A stretch of 64,000 bases of DNA from the NCBI GenBank assembly GCA_027919835.1, contig JANVFP010000001.1:868001-932000 (forward strand), written 5' to 3'. Under the pieces are notes generated by a model, which saw only the letters and a list, made by a program, of their open reading frames with translations, searched no databases and was not told the DNA's origin. Position 1 is the first letter of the stretch; each line of letters begins with the position of its first letter. The position numbers were made by a program, and so were the translations under genes. The DNA comes from Lentinula raphanica (taxonomy: Eukaryota > Basidiomycota > Agaricomycetes > Agaricales > Omphalotaceae). Shown here piece after piece: positions 35,178-47,000 of this stretch.

Positions 35178-37658
35178 GCGACCGGAGCGTTCTCAAAAAG
35201 CCTCCGTAGTTGAGACAGTGACAAAACCGAATCGGAATTTTGGTGAACGCGTGTGCCAGGCGATTCGCAAACGATGGAAGTGGCGTTTAGCGATGAGGAC
35301 TTTTTGTATTCCAGATTCGAGCGAATATCGTAGATTCAATCCCAAGAGGAGACTATTATTGCCCCGAAGACAGTTGAGGAGATTGAGTAGGATAAGAGAT
35401 AGAAGCCGTAAATTTGCGAAGTCCACAGCAGCAGAACGTAAACAACGAGGAAGTTTAGGCGCCCAACCAGAAATTTTTGAAATTTTGAAATTTGGGCGCT
35501 TATTAGCTCTCACCTGAACGTTTGAATTTGAACTCTAAGGAAATTAAAGGAAGGCGTTCTGAGGCGTTCTTGAAACTTTCTCTTACTTATATATCACTTT
35601 TCACTTCTAATTTTCTCGGCAACTCTTTGTCTGGCTCTCGTAACGTCTTCAAAGGTGGTTCCAATGATCCAGCTCGTTTAGGAGGGTGGTGAGACAGATG
35701 GAAGCGATGAACTCAGGCAAGAAACTTGACTTGCGATTGTGGGCCATTGCCTTTAAGGCCTGGCATATACGAGTCCGATATAATTATGTCAATTATTTTC
35801 TCATTGGCAGACTAATATTTTGGTGAGTGTACAGAATAGATGCTACTAGTATGGGGAACACTTGTATATAACATAAGTAACTTTGGAATGCCTGCATTCA
35901 CTTAAGTCAACACTGTAGAAGGAAGTACATTCCAATACTGGCATATCTCCATTGCACATCCCATCATGCTGATATATCATATATCATACCTTGCATAGGC
36001 TATTCAACTTCATATCAATGCAAAAGCTTATGTTGGGGATATTGTGGATGTTGGATTCTGTGTAGTGGCAATTGGGAAAGGGAGAGAAGCAAAGGCTTGA
36101 CTGATTTTGAGAAACCTAACTCTGCTGGATGCAATGAACACGCAGGTATATGCATTAAGTAGTATGAGAATAGAAAGATGATGATAGTGTAACAGTGTTA
36201 AATAAAAATTGAAGACTTGGCTGAAGGTGAAGACAGAGAATCAACTGAAAGCAGCAAGTGGAAGAGCGGAGCGGTGAATTGTTATTACGTTGGGGAACTT
36301 GAGGTCAGAAATGGCCAATAAGGAGGACAAAGCACGGAAGAGGATGAGGCCAATGGAACTGGATGAAGGCCGGTAGATGGTCATGAGAGTAAGCGTTGAA
36401 CATTGAAGGGAAGTGTAATAGACTAATAGCCCATAATTTGAAACATGCAGTATGTCAGAATTGAGAGGGCGGTGGTAGGTGGTAGTAGGCGGTGGTGAGC
36501 ACTGAGCAGTATGAGCGCTTATGAGCGCCAGGCAAACACTGGCAAACCTATTGTGACAACGTGACAGTCACAATAGAGGACAATAAGAAAATAACTTTTG
36601 TGACAAATTACTATAAAGGGAAATTATGGATTACTGTTTTCGGTATACAATTTCAGCCATAGAGACGATTCCTCTTTTCATTCGGACTCGTAAAAGCAGC
36701 GACTTCAGATGCGCAGGGCCCACTAGGATAGTGGGTAAGGCTGTGAGTTTTCTGCCCACCTTATCCTCATCTTGCTCACTCAGCTGTGGGTAGATCTATG
36801 AACGCCTCTTCGTCTCATGGGCCACAATCTTAAGATTGAAGATGCTCTAGACCTGTCTTTCTCTCATCCTCCGAAGCAAAACCAGCCAGCGGGAAGTGTT
36901 TTCTACGCGAGCGGTACACTACTCAAATGAAGCAATGCGTGAATGCAGCTGCTGCCTGTCGGGCTTTCGTATACGCAACATGCCTAGTTCTTCGAAAGAA
37001 GGTGCCATAGTAATGCTTGAGCCTTGGATGGCAGGTTTCGTGACAGAGGGAATTGGACAACTCCAGGTTTGGGCTGCTCTTCGGTCCTCGCTAGGGAGTC
37101 GTAGTGCTGAACTTCCGAGTTAGAATCTAGACGTATGTCTTCTCGGAGATAGTCGAACCGTCGGATTTGGAGTGAAGAAGTTGTGAAATGCAGGAATTTC
37201 ACCATCGAGGCGTGGACATACTTGATACTAGAACTCGATGAAGATGTTGACAGGTTTGTGGGGCGTTCGCGTTAGGACTTTCCCGAGACTTTCTTCAGCT
37301 GCTGTGGTTAGATTCAGTCAGAAACAGATGGTCCCGCTCCTTTCAAATGGACTCTATTGACTGAATGCAGCTAGAGTTCGAAGACAGACGTTATCCAAGA
37401 TGCATAGCGAACTGGTAAAGCCATGTGGTTGATCAAGTGAGAACCAAGTTGTGGATTCTAATTCGCTTGATAGCAAACTTTTGATGCATACCCAGAACTC
37501 AAACTATGCGTCATTTTGGGGCTGTTGCACGGACTTAGAGTTACACCTAGTTACGCGAGCCTCTAGATTCCAAGCTGTCCCACAGGAACGATACTTAAAA
37601 CCTGCCGTACCGAAATTTCAATCGCCCACGCTTCTGCCTGAAGTTGTCTCCTTCATCA
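35178..37658. other. Long intergenic region without a recognisable gene
   Basis: About 2.5 kb. A plus-strand open stretch at 35176-35517 overlaps the divergent start of the minus-strand gene and looks non-coding. Stretches at 36100-36650 are purine-rich and AT-rich with a GGCGGTGG/GGTGGTAG-type direct repeat near 36466-36500. I saw no splice-compatible coding pattern, tRNA or mobile-element end. The last few hundred bases should hold the promoter of the methyltransferase gene. Confidence 0.4.
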
Positions 37659-39957
37659 ATGACTTCGACTACCACAACATTCATAAAGACTGTCAACTAT
37701 GCAGCCCCACAAAATGTTCTTCTGACTGGTCTGGAAAACGTCCTGAACATTACACAAGATGTATTTGCCACGTCGACTCTCTTCGGACACCTTCGTAACA
37801 TCGGTATTCCAACTCTCTTGTATCTCAACGAAAGCGCACACTCACAATGGTCATGACTCATCAGCGAAAAAATCGATCCTGTCTATCCTCGATAACATCG
37901 AGCGGGGAGAACTGAGTATCAAATCGAAAGGGGAAGAGCATCGCTTTGGAAAACCTTTCGTACTTCACACAGATGGCCCACCCAAGCATCTCCGAGGAAC
38001 TATAGATGTCCTTGACGAAACGTTTTGGGTGAGGATTTTCCTGTATAGTGACTTTGGATTCGCCGGTGAGTGTACCTGAAGAGTGAACTTTCAGAAGTGA
38101 TATTTACTAACTACGCTGAAGATTCGTTCATGCTCCATCTGATCGAAGTGGATTCTTTGAACGATATCTTTCGGGTGAGTATGCAGGATGCAATATGAGA
38201 CTTGTAGTTGCAAGTTCTAATGATTCGGCAGATTTTTCTTCTAAACAGAAAACATCTTTCTGAAATGCGGACTACGTTCTCACCCATCATCCGAATATTG
38301 AGCTCTATGTAAGGCTACAAACTTCTTTCCACCGTCAGTCGATAGAGTTGATATTGCTTAGTGCGAACCTACGTCTCACTAACGCCTCGACTAGAAATAA
38401 GAGCAACATCTCGTATGCACATATCTGTATTTCTATACTATCACTCCAATCTGACTGATTTCTAGAGCCCATTATGACCTGTCGAATGAGATGTTTGCAG
38501 CATTCCTTTCCTGGGACATGACGTTTGTGTTTCCCTGTCAGCTAATTTCACCACCGTCTCCAATGACTCTTGGTTCTAGATATAGTTGCGCCATCTTCGA
38601 CGATGAAGCTAAAGGCCCTACTGGAGATTTGATTGAAAATCGGCCGATTGCACCTCCTCGTGGGCAATATAACGACGAACGTCCACCGCCTGATGATCTT
38701 GAACGGGGTCAAATGGAGAAGCTCCATCTGATTGCCCGTCGAGCACGGATTCACTCTGGCTCTCATGTTCTTGACGTTGGGTATGTCTCACTCTACGTCA
38801 TCCCCAAGGATCTGAACTGAATAACTAAGTATGTCCTAGCTGTGGATGGGGTAGCTTTGCGATATTGGTGCGTAACGACAACTCTCATTATAAGGCTCAG
38901 TACAAACCTGATCATTAACATGGTATCTAGGCGGCTGGTGTCTATGGAGCCACGGTCGAAGCAATCACTATTTCTGAAGAACAGAAAATCGTTGTTGACG
39001 CGAGTATACAAGCAGCTGGTTTGACCGACCGTATTCAGGTTCATGTCATGGATTATCGAGATATGCCTCCTTCCTTCCATCATGCGTTTGATGCCGTTAT
39101 ATCGCTTGGAATGATGGAGCATGGTAAGAAATATTAAATGTTATTTTAGATGACTTCTTCATTGATTTACTCTCTATAGTTGGTAACGAATACATGGTAG
39201 AGTTTTTCGAGAAGATGTCCTGGGCCATGAAACTTGAGAACTCGGTCAAAGTGTTCACGATGACTACTGTGCCAGACACTCGGTGGCAGCTGTACTCATC
39301 GTAAGTCTTGATATTTGCATTGGCAGCTTACCGAGGGCATGATCACTGAACCGGGATGAACAGTGAAGTTGACTTCATCCGAAAGTATATTTTCCCGTAG
39401 GTAGTTCCGACTCGTGCACATTTGACAATTCATTCTAATAGTCTTCTGAGAACAGAGGAGGCCAGTTATCTTCCGTCAAGACACTGGTAGATGCTATTGC
39501 TACTGCCGGTCTCAACGTTGAATCAATTGAAAACATTGGACCGCGTACGTATTACTGTTATCCACTGTTCTCGATCTTCAAAATCTGTAATTTTCATTCT
39601 GCTACTACACAGACTATGCCCGGACTTTTCGCGAATGGGGTCGTCGGTTTCAAATCAACTTTGAAACTCATATTGAACCCGCACTGAAACGAAAATATCC
39701 GGACCTTGATGAAACCAGCATCCAGATTTTCAGGAGGAAGTGGACCTGTAAGCAACCCGTTAACTTGTCTGATTCTCCACAGGCATTCACATACCCATTC
39801 AACAACTTTCAGATTATCTCGCATACACCGAAGCAGGATTTGCTATGCGCGGTATATCAGAATCTGTGTTTGTCACCACTAGAGAGGTATGATGTTTATG
39901 ACTCGGATTCAGATGCAACTGATCATATACTCATCACAGGGTAATCTGCTTCTCTGA
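37659..39957 (+). CDS. Cyclopropane-fatty-acyl-phospholipid synthase-like methyltransferase
   Basis: A SAM-dependent enzyme of the CFA synthase family, which adds a methylene or methyl group to unsaturated acyl chains of phospholipids. N-terminal frame: FIKTVNYAAPQNVLL. A 70-nt intron (37795-37864) restores the frame into KKSILSILDNIERGELSIKS. Then FWVRIFLYSDFGFA and ESFMLHLIEVDSLNDIFR, NISYAHYDLSNEMFAAFLS, the YSCAIF motif, the SAM motif VLDVGCGWGSFAILAAG (split by two introns), EAITISEEQ, ISLGMMEHV, then HYARTFREWGRRFQINFE and a short last exon GNLLL ending at 39957. All family motifs are present. The start at 37659 is the first ATG in the frame. Confidence 0.85.
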
Positions 39958-40276
39958 ATGATATTGAGAGGTAGTTTGTCAAGTCTGAGTCAGAACTGAA
40001 TATTAGTACAACCTAGCTATAGGGTAGAGAGATGCACTTTTGAGCATCTGGCCTCCCAATCCGTAGACTGTTTCGACGCTTTCTCCCGGCGTGAACACAG
40101 CAAGCAGATTGAGACAGTGACAGATTTGAAGTGTTTCCGAAGACTTCAGTCAAGCCGATTGTTGGGCTTCGAAACAAGAGGAAGTCACTCTCATCGAGTC
40201 TCAATGAAAGTGAGCGCACGATGGGAGTTAGAAGTCGTCAAATTCTATGCAAGTTCTTGAAGCCAGACCCAAGTTA
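39958..40276. other. Flank between methyltransferase gene and mobile island
   Basis: The 3' flank of the methyltransferase gene up to the TTA target duplication at 40274-40276. Before the insertion it would have joined directly to 50180. No gene was seen. Confidence 0.4.
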
Positions 40277-40681
40277 CACTACGGCTGACCCCATATTATT
40301 CCGGCAAAATATATTAGGAAAGTGATAAGGATTGTAGTTATTAATAATCAATCTATTTATGCCCAGAAAAGGAATATCTTATCCGTCTAATTCATACAAG
40401 GAATAAAGACTTCATTATCAAGCTAATTTTCGGATGATACTACAAAAGAAAATAACATTCTGGACCATGCACAAAAGACCTTAAAAATCTTGGGAATAAT
40501 GTGCATTTTTTCTGAAGATATGAACTTAAAAACAAATCATCTTTATCTATGTAAAAGACCCAAGAATTGTATAAAGAATTTCGGGCATAAATGTTATCAA
40601 ATATTTTCATGTTTCTCTTACAACAAAGAACATCTTTCTCTTCCAAAAAATAAAATGGGTGATCAATGGGTAATTAATGGG
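40277..40681 (+). repeat. Left terminal inverted repeat of the outer element
   Basis: A 405-bp arm beginning CACTACGGCTGACCCC and ending in the first minisatellite units. It contains a small open stretch that is also present, inverted, in the right arm. Because it is non-coding on neutral reading, I do not call a gene. Confidence 0.85.
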
Positions 40682-40757
40682 TACTCAATGGGCAATCAAT
40701 GGGTACTCGAGGGGTGCTCAATGGGTGCTCAGTGCTGAGTGAATGCTCAATGGGTAG
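40653..40757 (+). repeat. 11-bp minisatellite, left part
   Basis: Tandem units of the form AATGGGTNNTC, where NN varies (GA, AA, AC, GC, AG). It continues beyond the retrotransposon at 49439, so the Gypsy insertion lies inside the array. Confidence 0.75.
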
Positions 40758-40762
40758 TCAAT
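40758..40762. repeat. Target site duplication TCAAT, left copy
   Basis: The five bases TCAAT directly precede the LTR and are repeated directly after the other LTR at 49439-49443. This is the expected footprint of LTR-retrotransposon integration. Confidence 0.9.
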
Positions 40763-41050
40763 TGCCACGGTAGGTTCGGCTGAACGTAACGTGGACACGG
40801 ATAATGATTGCGAAGTGTTTACTTAGCTCAAAGGTTCCCTCGAGTGACAGGAGTAAGTCGTAGATTCGAAGGAAAAGAGTTACTCTACACAGAGGTTTTC
40901 GAAGCTATAAGTACAAAATAGTATCAGACACGATCAATAGCGGAATGAAGTCATCTAAGAGAACGATCTAGCAAATGTGTGAGATAGTACAAACTATGAG
41001 GCAGTAAAGGAAAGGATCAGAGACAAGCGATCAGCGAGTGCTCCGCTGCA
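40763..41050 (-). repeat. 3' LTR of the Gypsy element
   Basis: 288 bp, identical to the other LTR by direct comparison. In minus sense it starts TGCAGCGGAGCACTCG and ends CCGTGGCA. Confidence 0.93.
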
Positions 41051-41083
41051 TACGCCCTCCCAGATTCCTGTACAGGGATCTGT

Positions 41084-44000
41084 TCACTCGACCATAGCAG
41101 AGTCGTCACTGGAAGTCGAAGGACCAGGGACGGGCGCCGTAGAGCGTTGAAAACTGCCCAGCAAAGCCAGTACGTCGTTGCGAAATTTGTTGGACCCCTG
41201 CGAACCTCTAATCGACTTCTCATTCTTCTTCTTCTTCTTTAATCCCCCTGCATCTCGACCCTTCCCTTTCTTCTCGTCCTTCAACAGAAATTTCGCCAAA
41301 ACCTTTGCCTCTTCTTCAGATAAACCAAACGAACCGTTGTCGCGACCCTGAAGAGTAGGCTTCGTCGGTTTGGGATAGTAGGCACTCGCGTTCTCGCGCA
41401 ATTTGAAGAAGTTGATACGCATTTGTTGCAATTCCTGACGCGTCCAAATACACAAGTAAGCGACCGGCTTCTTGGACCGAAAGACTTTGCCTTCATCATC
41501 GAGGAGAGTCCAGAAGGAGCGGGTGTTAGGATCCAGACGACTGTTAACGTGCATCGCAAAGTAGTCGTAAAAGAGCGGTTTAGTGACACTCCATCCTCGA
41601 CCACGAGCGTAGGAATAATAGAGAAATTCAAGCACGTCAGGATCCATAAAGGCGCGATTACCCGATTCAACGCTGATGAAGGTCCAAATACCATTCGCGT
41701 AGGAGACACCGGCGATTTCTCTAAGCCAAAAGGCAGGTGGAAATACGAGAGCAGTTGTCGGTACGGATATTGGCGACACCAAAGGAAAGGATTGAGCGGA
41801 TACGGGAACGGTGTTAGTCTCAGACGAGACAGGCATAGCGGTGGCGTCCATTGGTTCAGCAGGATTCAACAATTTCTGAGCCTCGTTGTCGATGGATTGG
41901 AGGTCGGCGGCGAGGTCAGCAGGCAGAGAGTTATCGTTGGACATCGGTGAAGTTATGATTGGATCAAGGAAAGAGGTTTCGCTTATAAGGCAATCGACGA
42001 GAGCAAGACCCACAAAGAGAGACTCAGATTCCTCATCTGTCTCTCCTCTGGCTGTGTCCTTCAGCCTAGTGATATCAGAGACACCGATTGTCTCCAGATA
42101 ATCTCCCAATTGACGCAAATGCGAGATCTTTGAGTAAGGGAGCCATGTCTTGTCGCCGGTATCCCATTCCAACTCGAACATCGCATCAGAATGTGAACCC
42201 CGATGAGAAATTATCTGTTTCACAGCCCACTCGGAGGAGCCATCGTCGATGTCGAGAACTTGGCTGACACTTCGGCCAGGGAAGAGACGATCGTCGTTAG
42301 GGATGTGAATTCTGAGAAGGGAGGCATGAAAGACATCATGAATTCCTCGCTTCCGCAAGGCATGCGGCAAGTCCAATTTGAAGGATGTATCACCAAGCAT
42401 TTGAACGACTTTGAAAGGTCCGACATACTTCGGGACCAGTTTTCGAGCCCTGTTTTTTGGGATGGAGAGATTTTTTGTAGAGAGATACACGAGGTCCCCA
42501 ACAGCAAAAGGAGTAGGACGACGATGTCTATTCTCGTCTCGAATCTGTTTAACCCGATGACTTAGAAGGCTGTCATGAGCAGCCATGACTGCTTCCTTCA
42601 TTCGATGAGCAAAAGCACGCACACCTTCAAATGCTGTAGGGCCCAGTTCATTCCATATCATCGAACGTGGTAGACAACCAGCATTCAGGAAAAACGGAGC
42701 ATAGCCTGTGGTTTCAGAACGAGCGAGGTTGATCGCGAACTCGACCATAGGTAATTTCTGAACCCAGTCCTTCTGAGCTTCAGAGACAGCCTGACGGAGC
42801 ATCTGAGTAATTGTACGATTGGCACGTTCCGTCAGTCCATCAGATTCAGGGTGATATGCACTAGACATCCTAAGATGAGTGCCAATCAAGCTATGTAGGT
42901 GCGACCAAAATTTACTCGTAAACAGCGAGTCCCTGTCGCTAACGATAGATTTCGGCAGACCGTGAAGTTTGTATACTTCTGAAAACACTAGTTCAGCAAC
43001 ATCCTTTGCAGTATAGTCAGAACGACTAGGGAAGAGATGAACCATGCCTGTTAAATGATCCACCACTGTGGTTATCATATCAAAAGAACCGAGTCGATTC
43101 TTTCCTTCGGGCAGCGGTCCAACAAAGTCGATTCCAATCACTTCCCAAGGGACGGAAGGAACAGGTAGAGGTTTCAGTAAACCGTAAGGTTTCTGATTCG
43201 AAGGCTTTGTCGTAGCGCATGTGGAACATGATTCACAGAAAGATTTCGTGTCCCTGACTAGGGATTTCCACCACACGTTCTCGCGCAGGTAAGCCAGAGT
43301 CTTTCTCGCACCCAAGTGGGCAAGAATGGAATGGGCTTCGGTGATCAAAAGTTCACGAATGCTATGACCTTGAACGCGTACGTTTGGAATGCACAGTAAC
43401 CTGCGATCTTCTAACTTGATGTAGAGTAGGCCGTCCACAAGCTCAAAGTTTCGGAAATCCTTTGGCTTTTCAACTACCGACTTGAAGTCAGGGTCGGATG
43501 TATAGTTGCCACGAATGGCTGAGGCCACATCGAGTCCGTCAGTTCTTGAAGAGCACAAGGTAATGAGGGTCGGCGGATCCGTAGAGGTGGTTGGAGTATC
43601 ATTGGTTTGTTGAGGGAGATCCTCGACCACATGATCATTGGAAGCGGTGTTCAATTCTGAACTCCGAGGAGAGCGTCCCGCGTCGTTCTCACGCCTTTGT
43701 CCTCCCTGTTTATCACCAGTTTTTAAGGATGTAGACGCAACTTTAGGAGGCGGATTAACATCATTCGCCTCCAACGCTTCTCTCGCTCTCCTGGACAACG
43801 TCCGAGTTTTCTGCAACTCCATCTTGCCGGAATACATCTCATCTGGGACCGAGCAAGAGGCTTCTAAGTCAACCAGGAGAGGCATGGAAATTAACCCAAC
43901 ATCAAGTACGACGTTGTCATCATTATCGTGATACATATACTCAGATCTAGCTCTCACAGTTCCTGGAGCGTCATTCGAGTATATGCGTGACAACGCGTCG

Positions 44001-47000
44001 GCGAAGACATTGTCAATGCCCGGAACATATTCAACAGCAAAGTCAAACTCGGAGATTTTCTCCATCCATCTTGCCTGACGTCCCGAGAGGTCCTTCTGCT
44101 CGAGTAAGTGAATCAGACCTTTGTGGTCTGTAACCCATTTGAAGTTCACTCCCTGCAGAATGTCACAATGGCGCAACATCGTTTCAACACCCGCCAGCAT
44201 CTCAATTTCATGTACTGGGTAGTTCTGTTGAGCCGGATTGAGTTTAGCAGAAAAGAAAGCGGCGACCCTCCCGTCTTTCCACGTTTCTCCTTGCATTATC
44301 ACACCAGCAACACCAGTGTGGCAACCATCGGTGACCATCCAAACTGGTAGCGACTCTCTCGAGTAATCTAGCGGTACGCGATGATGTTCTTTCGAAGCAT
44401 TAACCAGACGTTTGATTTCCTGAAAAGCTCGCTCCTCTGTGAATCCCCATCGAAAAGGAACAGTATCGCCAGTGATGTCGTGCAAATGACCCATAGGAAT
44501 CCGAACGGACGACACATCATCAGCTAAGTAACCCACTGAACCAAGAAAACCACGAAGTAAGTCTCGGTTCGAGGGTGTTTTCCATTTGCTGATAGCGTCA
44601 ACCTTGTCAGGGTCCATTCGAATGCCATTATCATCGACAATACGACCCAGGATCCGCAATTCCTCCGCAAGAAAATTGAGCTTCGTCTCACTGAGGTAGA
44701 GCCTCTCCTTCATGAGGATATCAATGACCAACTTAACGTGTTGAATGTGTTCCTCGACAGTGTTCGAATAGATTATGATGTCATCCAAATAAACATCCAT
44801 GAACCGTCCGATGTACGACGAGAACAGATGGTTCATCAGGGTCTGGTAAGTCGCAGGTGCGTTACAATCACCTTGCTGTATCACAAGACTGACTATATTT
44901 CCATCAGGTGTCGACACGGCTGTTTTATGGACATCCTCGGGTTCAATTCGAATCTGTTCGTAGGCGTCTTTCCCATCCAGAGTTGATCGAAAATGCGCTC
45001 GTGCAGCCCTTCGCAAGATACCATCGATGTCCGGCAAAGGCGAAGCCAACTTCCGTGTGTTGGCATTTCGTCGACGGAGATCAGCAACCACACGAAGCTT
45101 CATCTTCTGAGGCCCCGGCTTGGGAATCAGCAACAAAGGAACAGTATTGTTAGCTGTAGTGATTTTCCACCTCCCGCTCCGGATGTAGGCGTCACGTTTC
45201 TCCACCCACTGTTCTCTGAACTTCTCAGGAAGACGAGAGGGGCGCCAAGGAATGATCAACGAATCATCGATCAATGGGATCTTGTGGTTGATCTCACGAA
45301 GCGGAGGTAGATCAGTTTGGTCCATCGTTCTACACAACGTCTTCGCATATGCTCGCAATTCGTTTCGAGCAGCTTCAAGATCATCACCCCCAAGACCAAC
45401 CACACGAGAGACGACCTTGGTGATCGTTGGACCTTCGAGAGGAAGAGCGTGGTTGCTTCCGATAACCACTCGACACGGATTGAAGCCCACGGTTACCTCA
45501 TGTTGATAGAGGAATTTGGTTCCGAGTATCATATCGCAGTTCGCGATATTGGCAATATCGAAGGTGCGACGCTCTTGGATCTTTTGATATTCGAAATTAA
45601 CATCTACCTCCCAGTTGATCTTCGATCTCGATCCTTGCACAGCAAGCTGAAGAACCAATGGGCGAGTAAGCTCGCGTTTTTTTAAGGTGAGCTGATCAGC
45701 CAATTTCGTAGATATAAAATCACCCAAAGATCCAGAGTCTAACAGAGCCTTCACTGGCTGACCATTAATCCGCACGACGATAATAAGAGGCCGCGCCACT
45801 TTACGGCCGGGATCTTTCACTGACGCCGCATTCCTCTGGAGGGCTCCATACTCGCCTTGAGGGATTTGCACCCCTCCGACCATGATGGCCTCAACGCCAT
45901 CTTCTGTTTTGCATTCAACCTGCCAACGCAAATATTCAGCCAACTCCAAGTCAGACATGAACCGAGCACCGGCGATATCCGGGCGATGGACAAAGAGATC
46001 TCCAAGTAAAGTGATATCATTCTGCCAAATTGGACATTCAAATGCACGCTGATACAGCCGTGCATACTGTTTGCAGATCCATCGTAACAAGTCAAAGCGA
46101 CGGTCTCGCAGTCGTACAAGCGGCACTCGAAATTCAAAGCCCAATTGTCGGTCCCGAACGATATAATCTTCAGCGGACTCAGCAGGGAATGCGATAAATC
46201 GACGGATACGATTTGGATTTGATGGAATCACAGCAAGTAAGTCACCGGGGTATTCTCGTTTACGACCGAGCTCGAACTCAATGTGATCCTTAAAAGCATC
46301 GCCCATTGAGCGATGAAGACCCCATCTGTCACTGCATTCAACAGAAATACCTGCCTGATTTTGCTTGGCATACCATTCTACAATCCTGAAGTCAGGGTTT
46401 TCCACGACATTAGCTCTAAGAGTGTGTTCTACCTCCTCGTGAGCCGCGTCTAGGATAAGGAATCCTTCTTTACCATCATCAAGCAGTATCCGTTGGACGA
46501 CAAACCGATCAGAGCTCCAAGTCTCCTCATTTTTTCTGTCATCCCTGGGATAGGGTATTCCTGCAGTCAGACGATCTTGGGCTCTGAAAGCAATTGGATC
46601 GATACATTCACAATCCTTTCGCGTGGATTTCGGTAGTTCGGAGAGCGCAATTTTCCCATATGCTGGTGCATGACGGACTTCATCAATGGCATGGAACCAA
46701 CTGTGGTGTGCAAAGGAGGCCAACGACTTTTCACCATCCAGCAAGATGTCGGCGCATTGAATACGACGCTCTGGTGAGTCGCATTCATCAGAATCTTCTG
46801 AGTCAAACTCAGAGTCTTCGGAATCATACCCAGAATCGGATAATGCAGCTGACCACTCGTAACAGAATTCATCGTCAGATTCGTCGGAGCAATCAGCTAA
46901 CGGAGGTGGGTCATCGGCCTGTGACCATTCGTCCTCACTCTCGCTTACGCTCTCACTCTCGCTAGAGAAGAGAGTATCCTCGACGTCAGAAAACCAGTCG

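Noticed and set aside
36690..36790. Stem-like sequence with paired GGGCCCACT and AGTGGG, considered as a tRNA or small RNA
   Set aside because: No anticodon arm or T-loop (GGTTCRA) pattern fits; a short chance hairpin is enough to explain it.
40490..40738. Small open frame repeated in both arms of the outer element
   Set aside because: It runs directly into the minisatellite and lacks a recognisable domain. Its duplication follows from the inverted repeat, not from selection on a protein.
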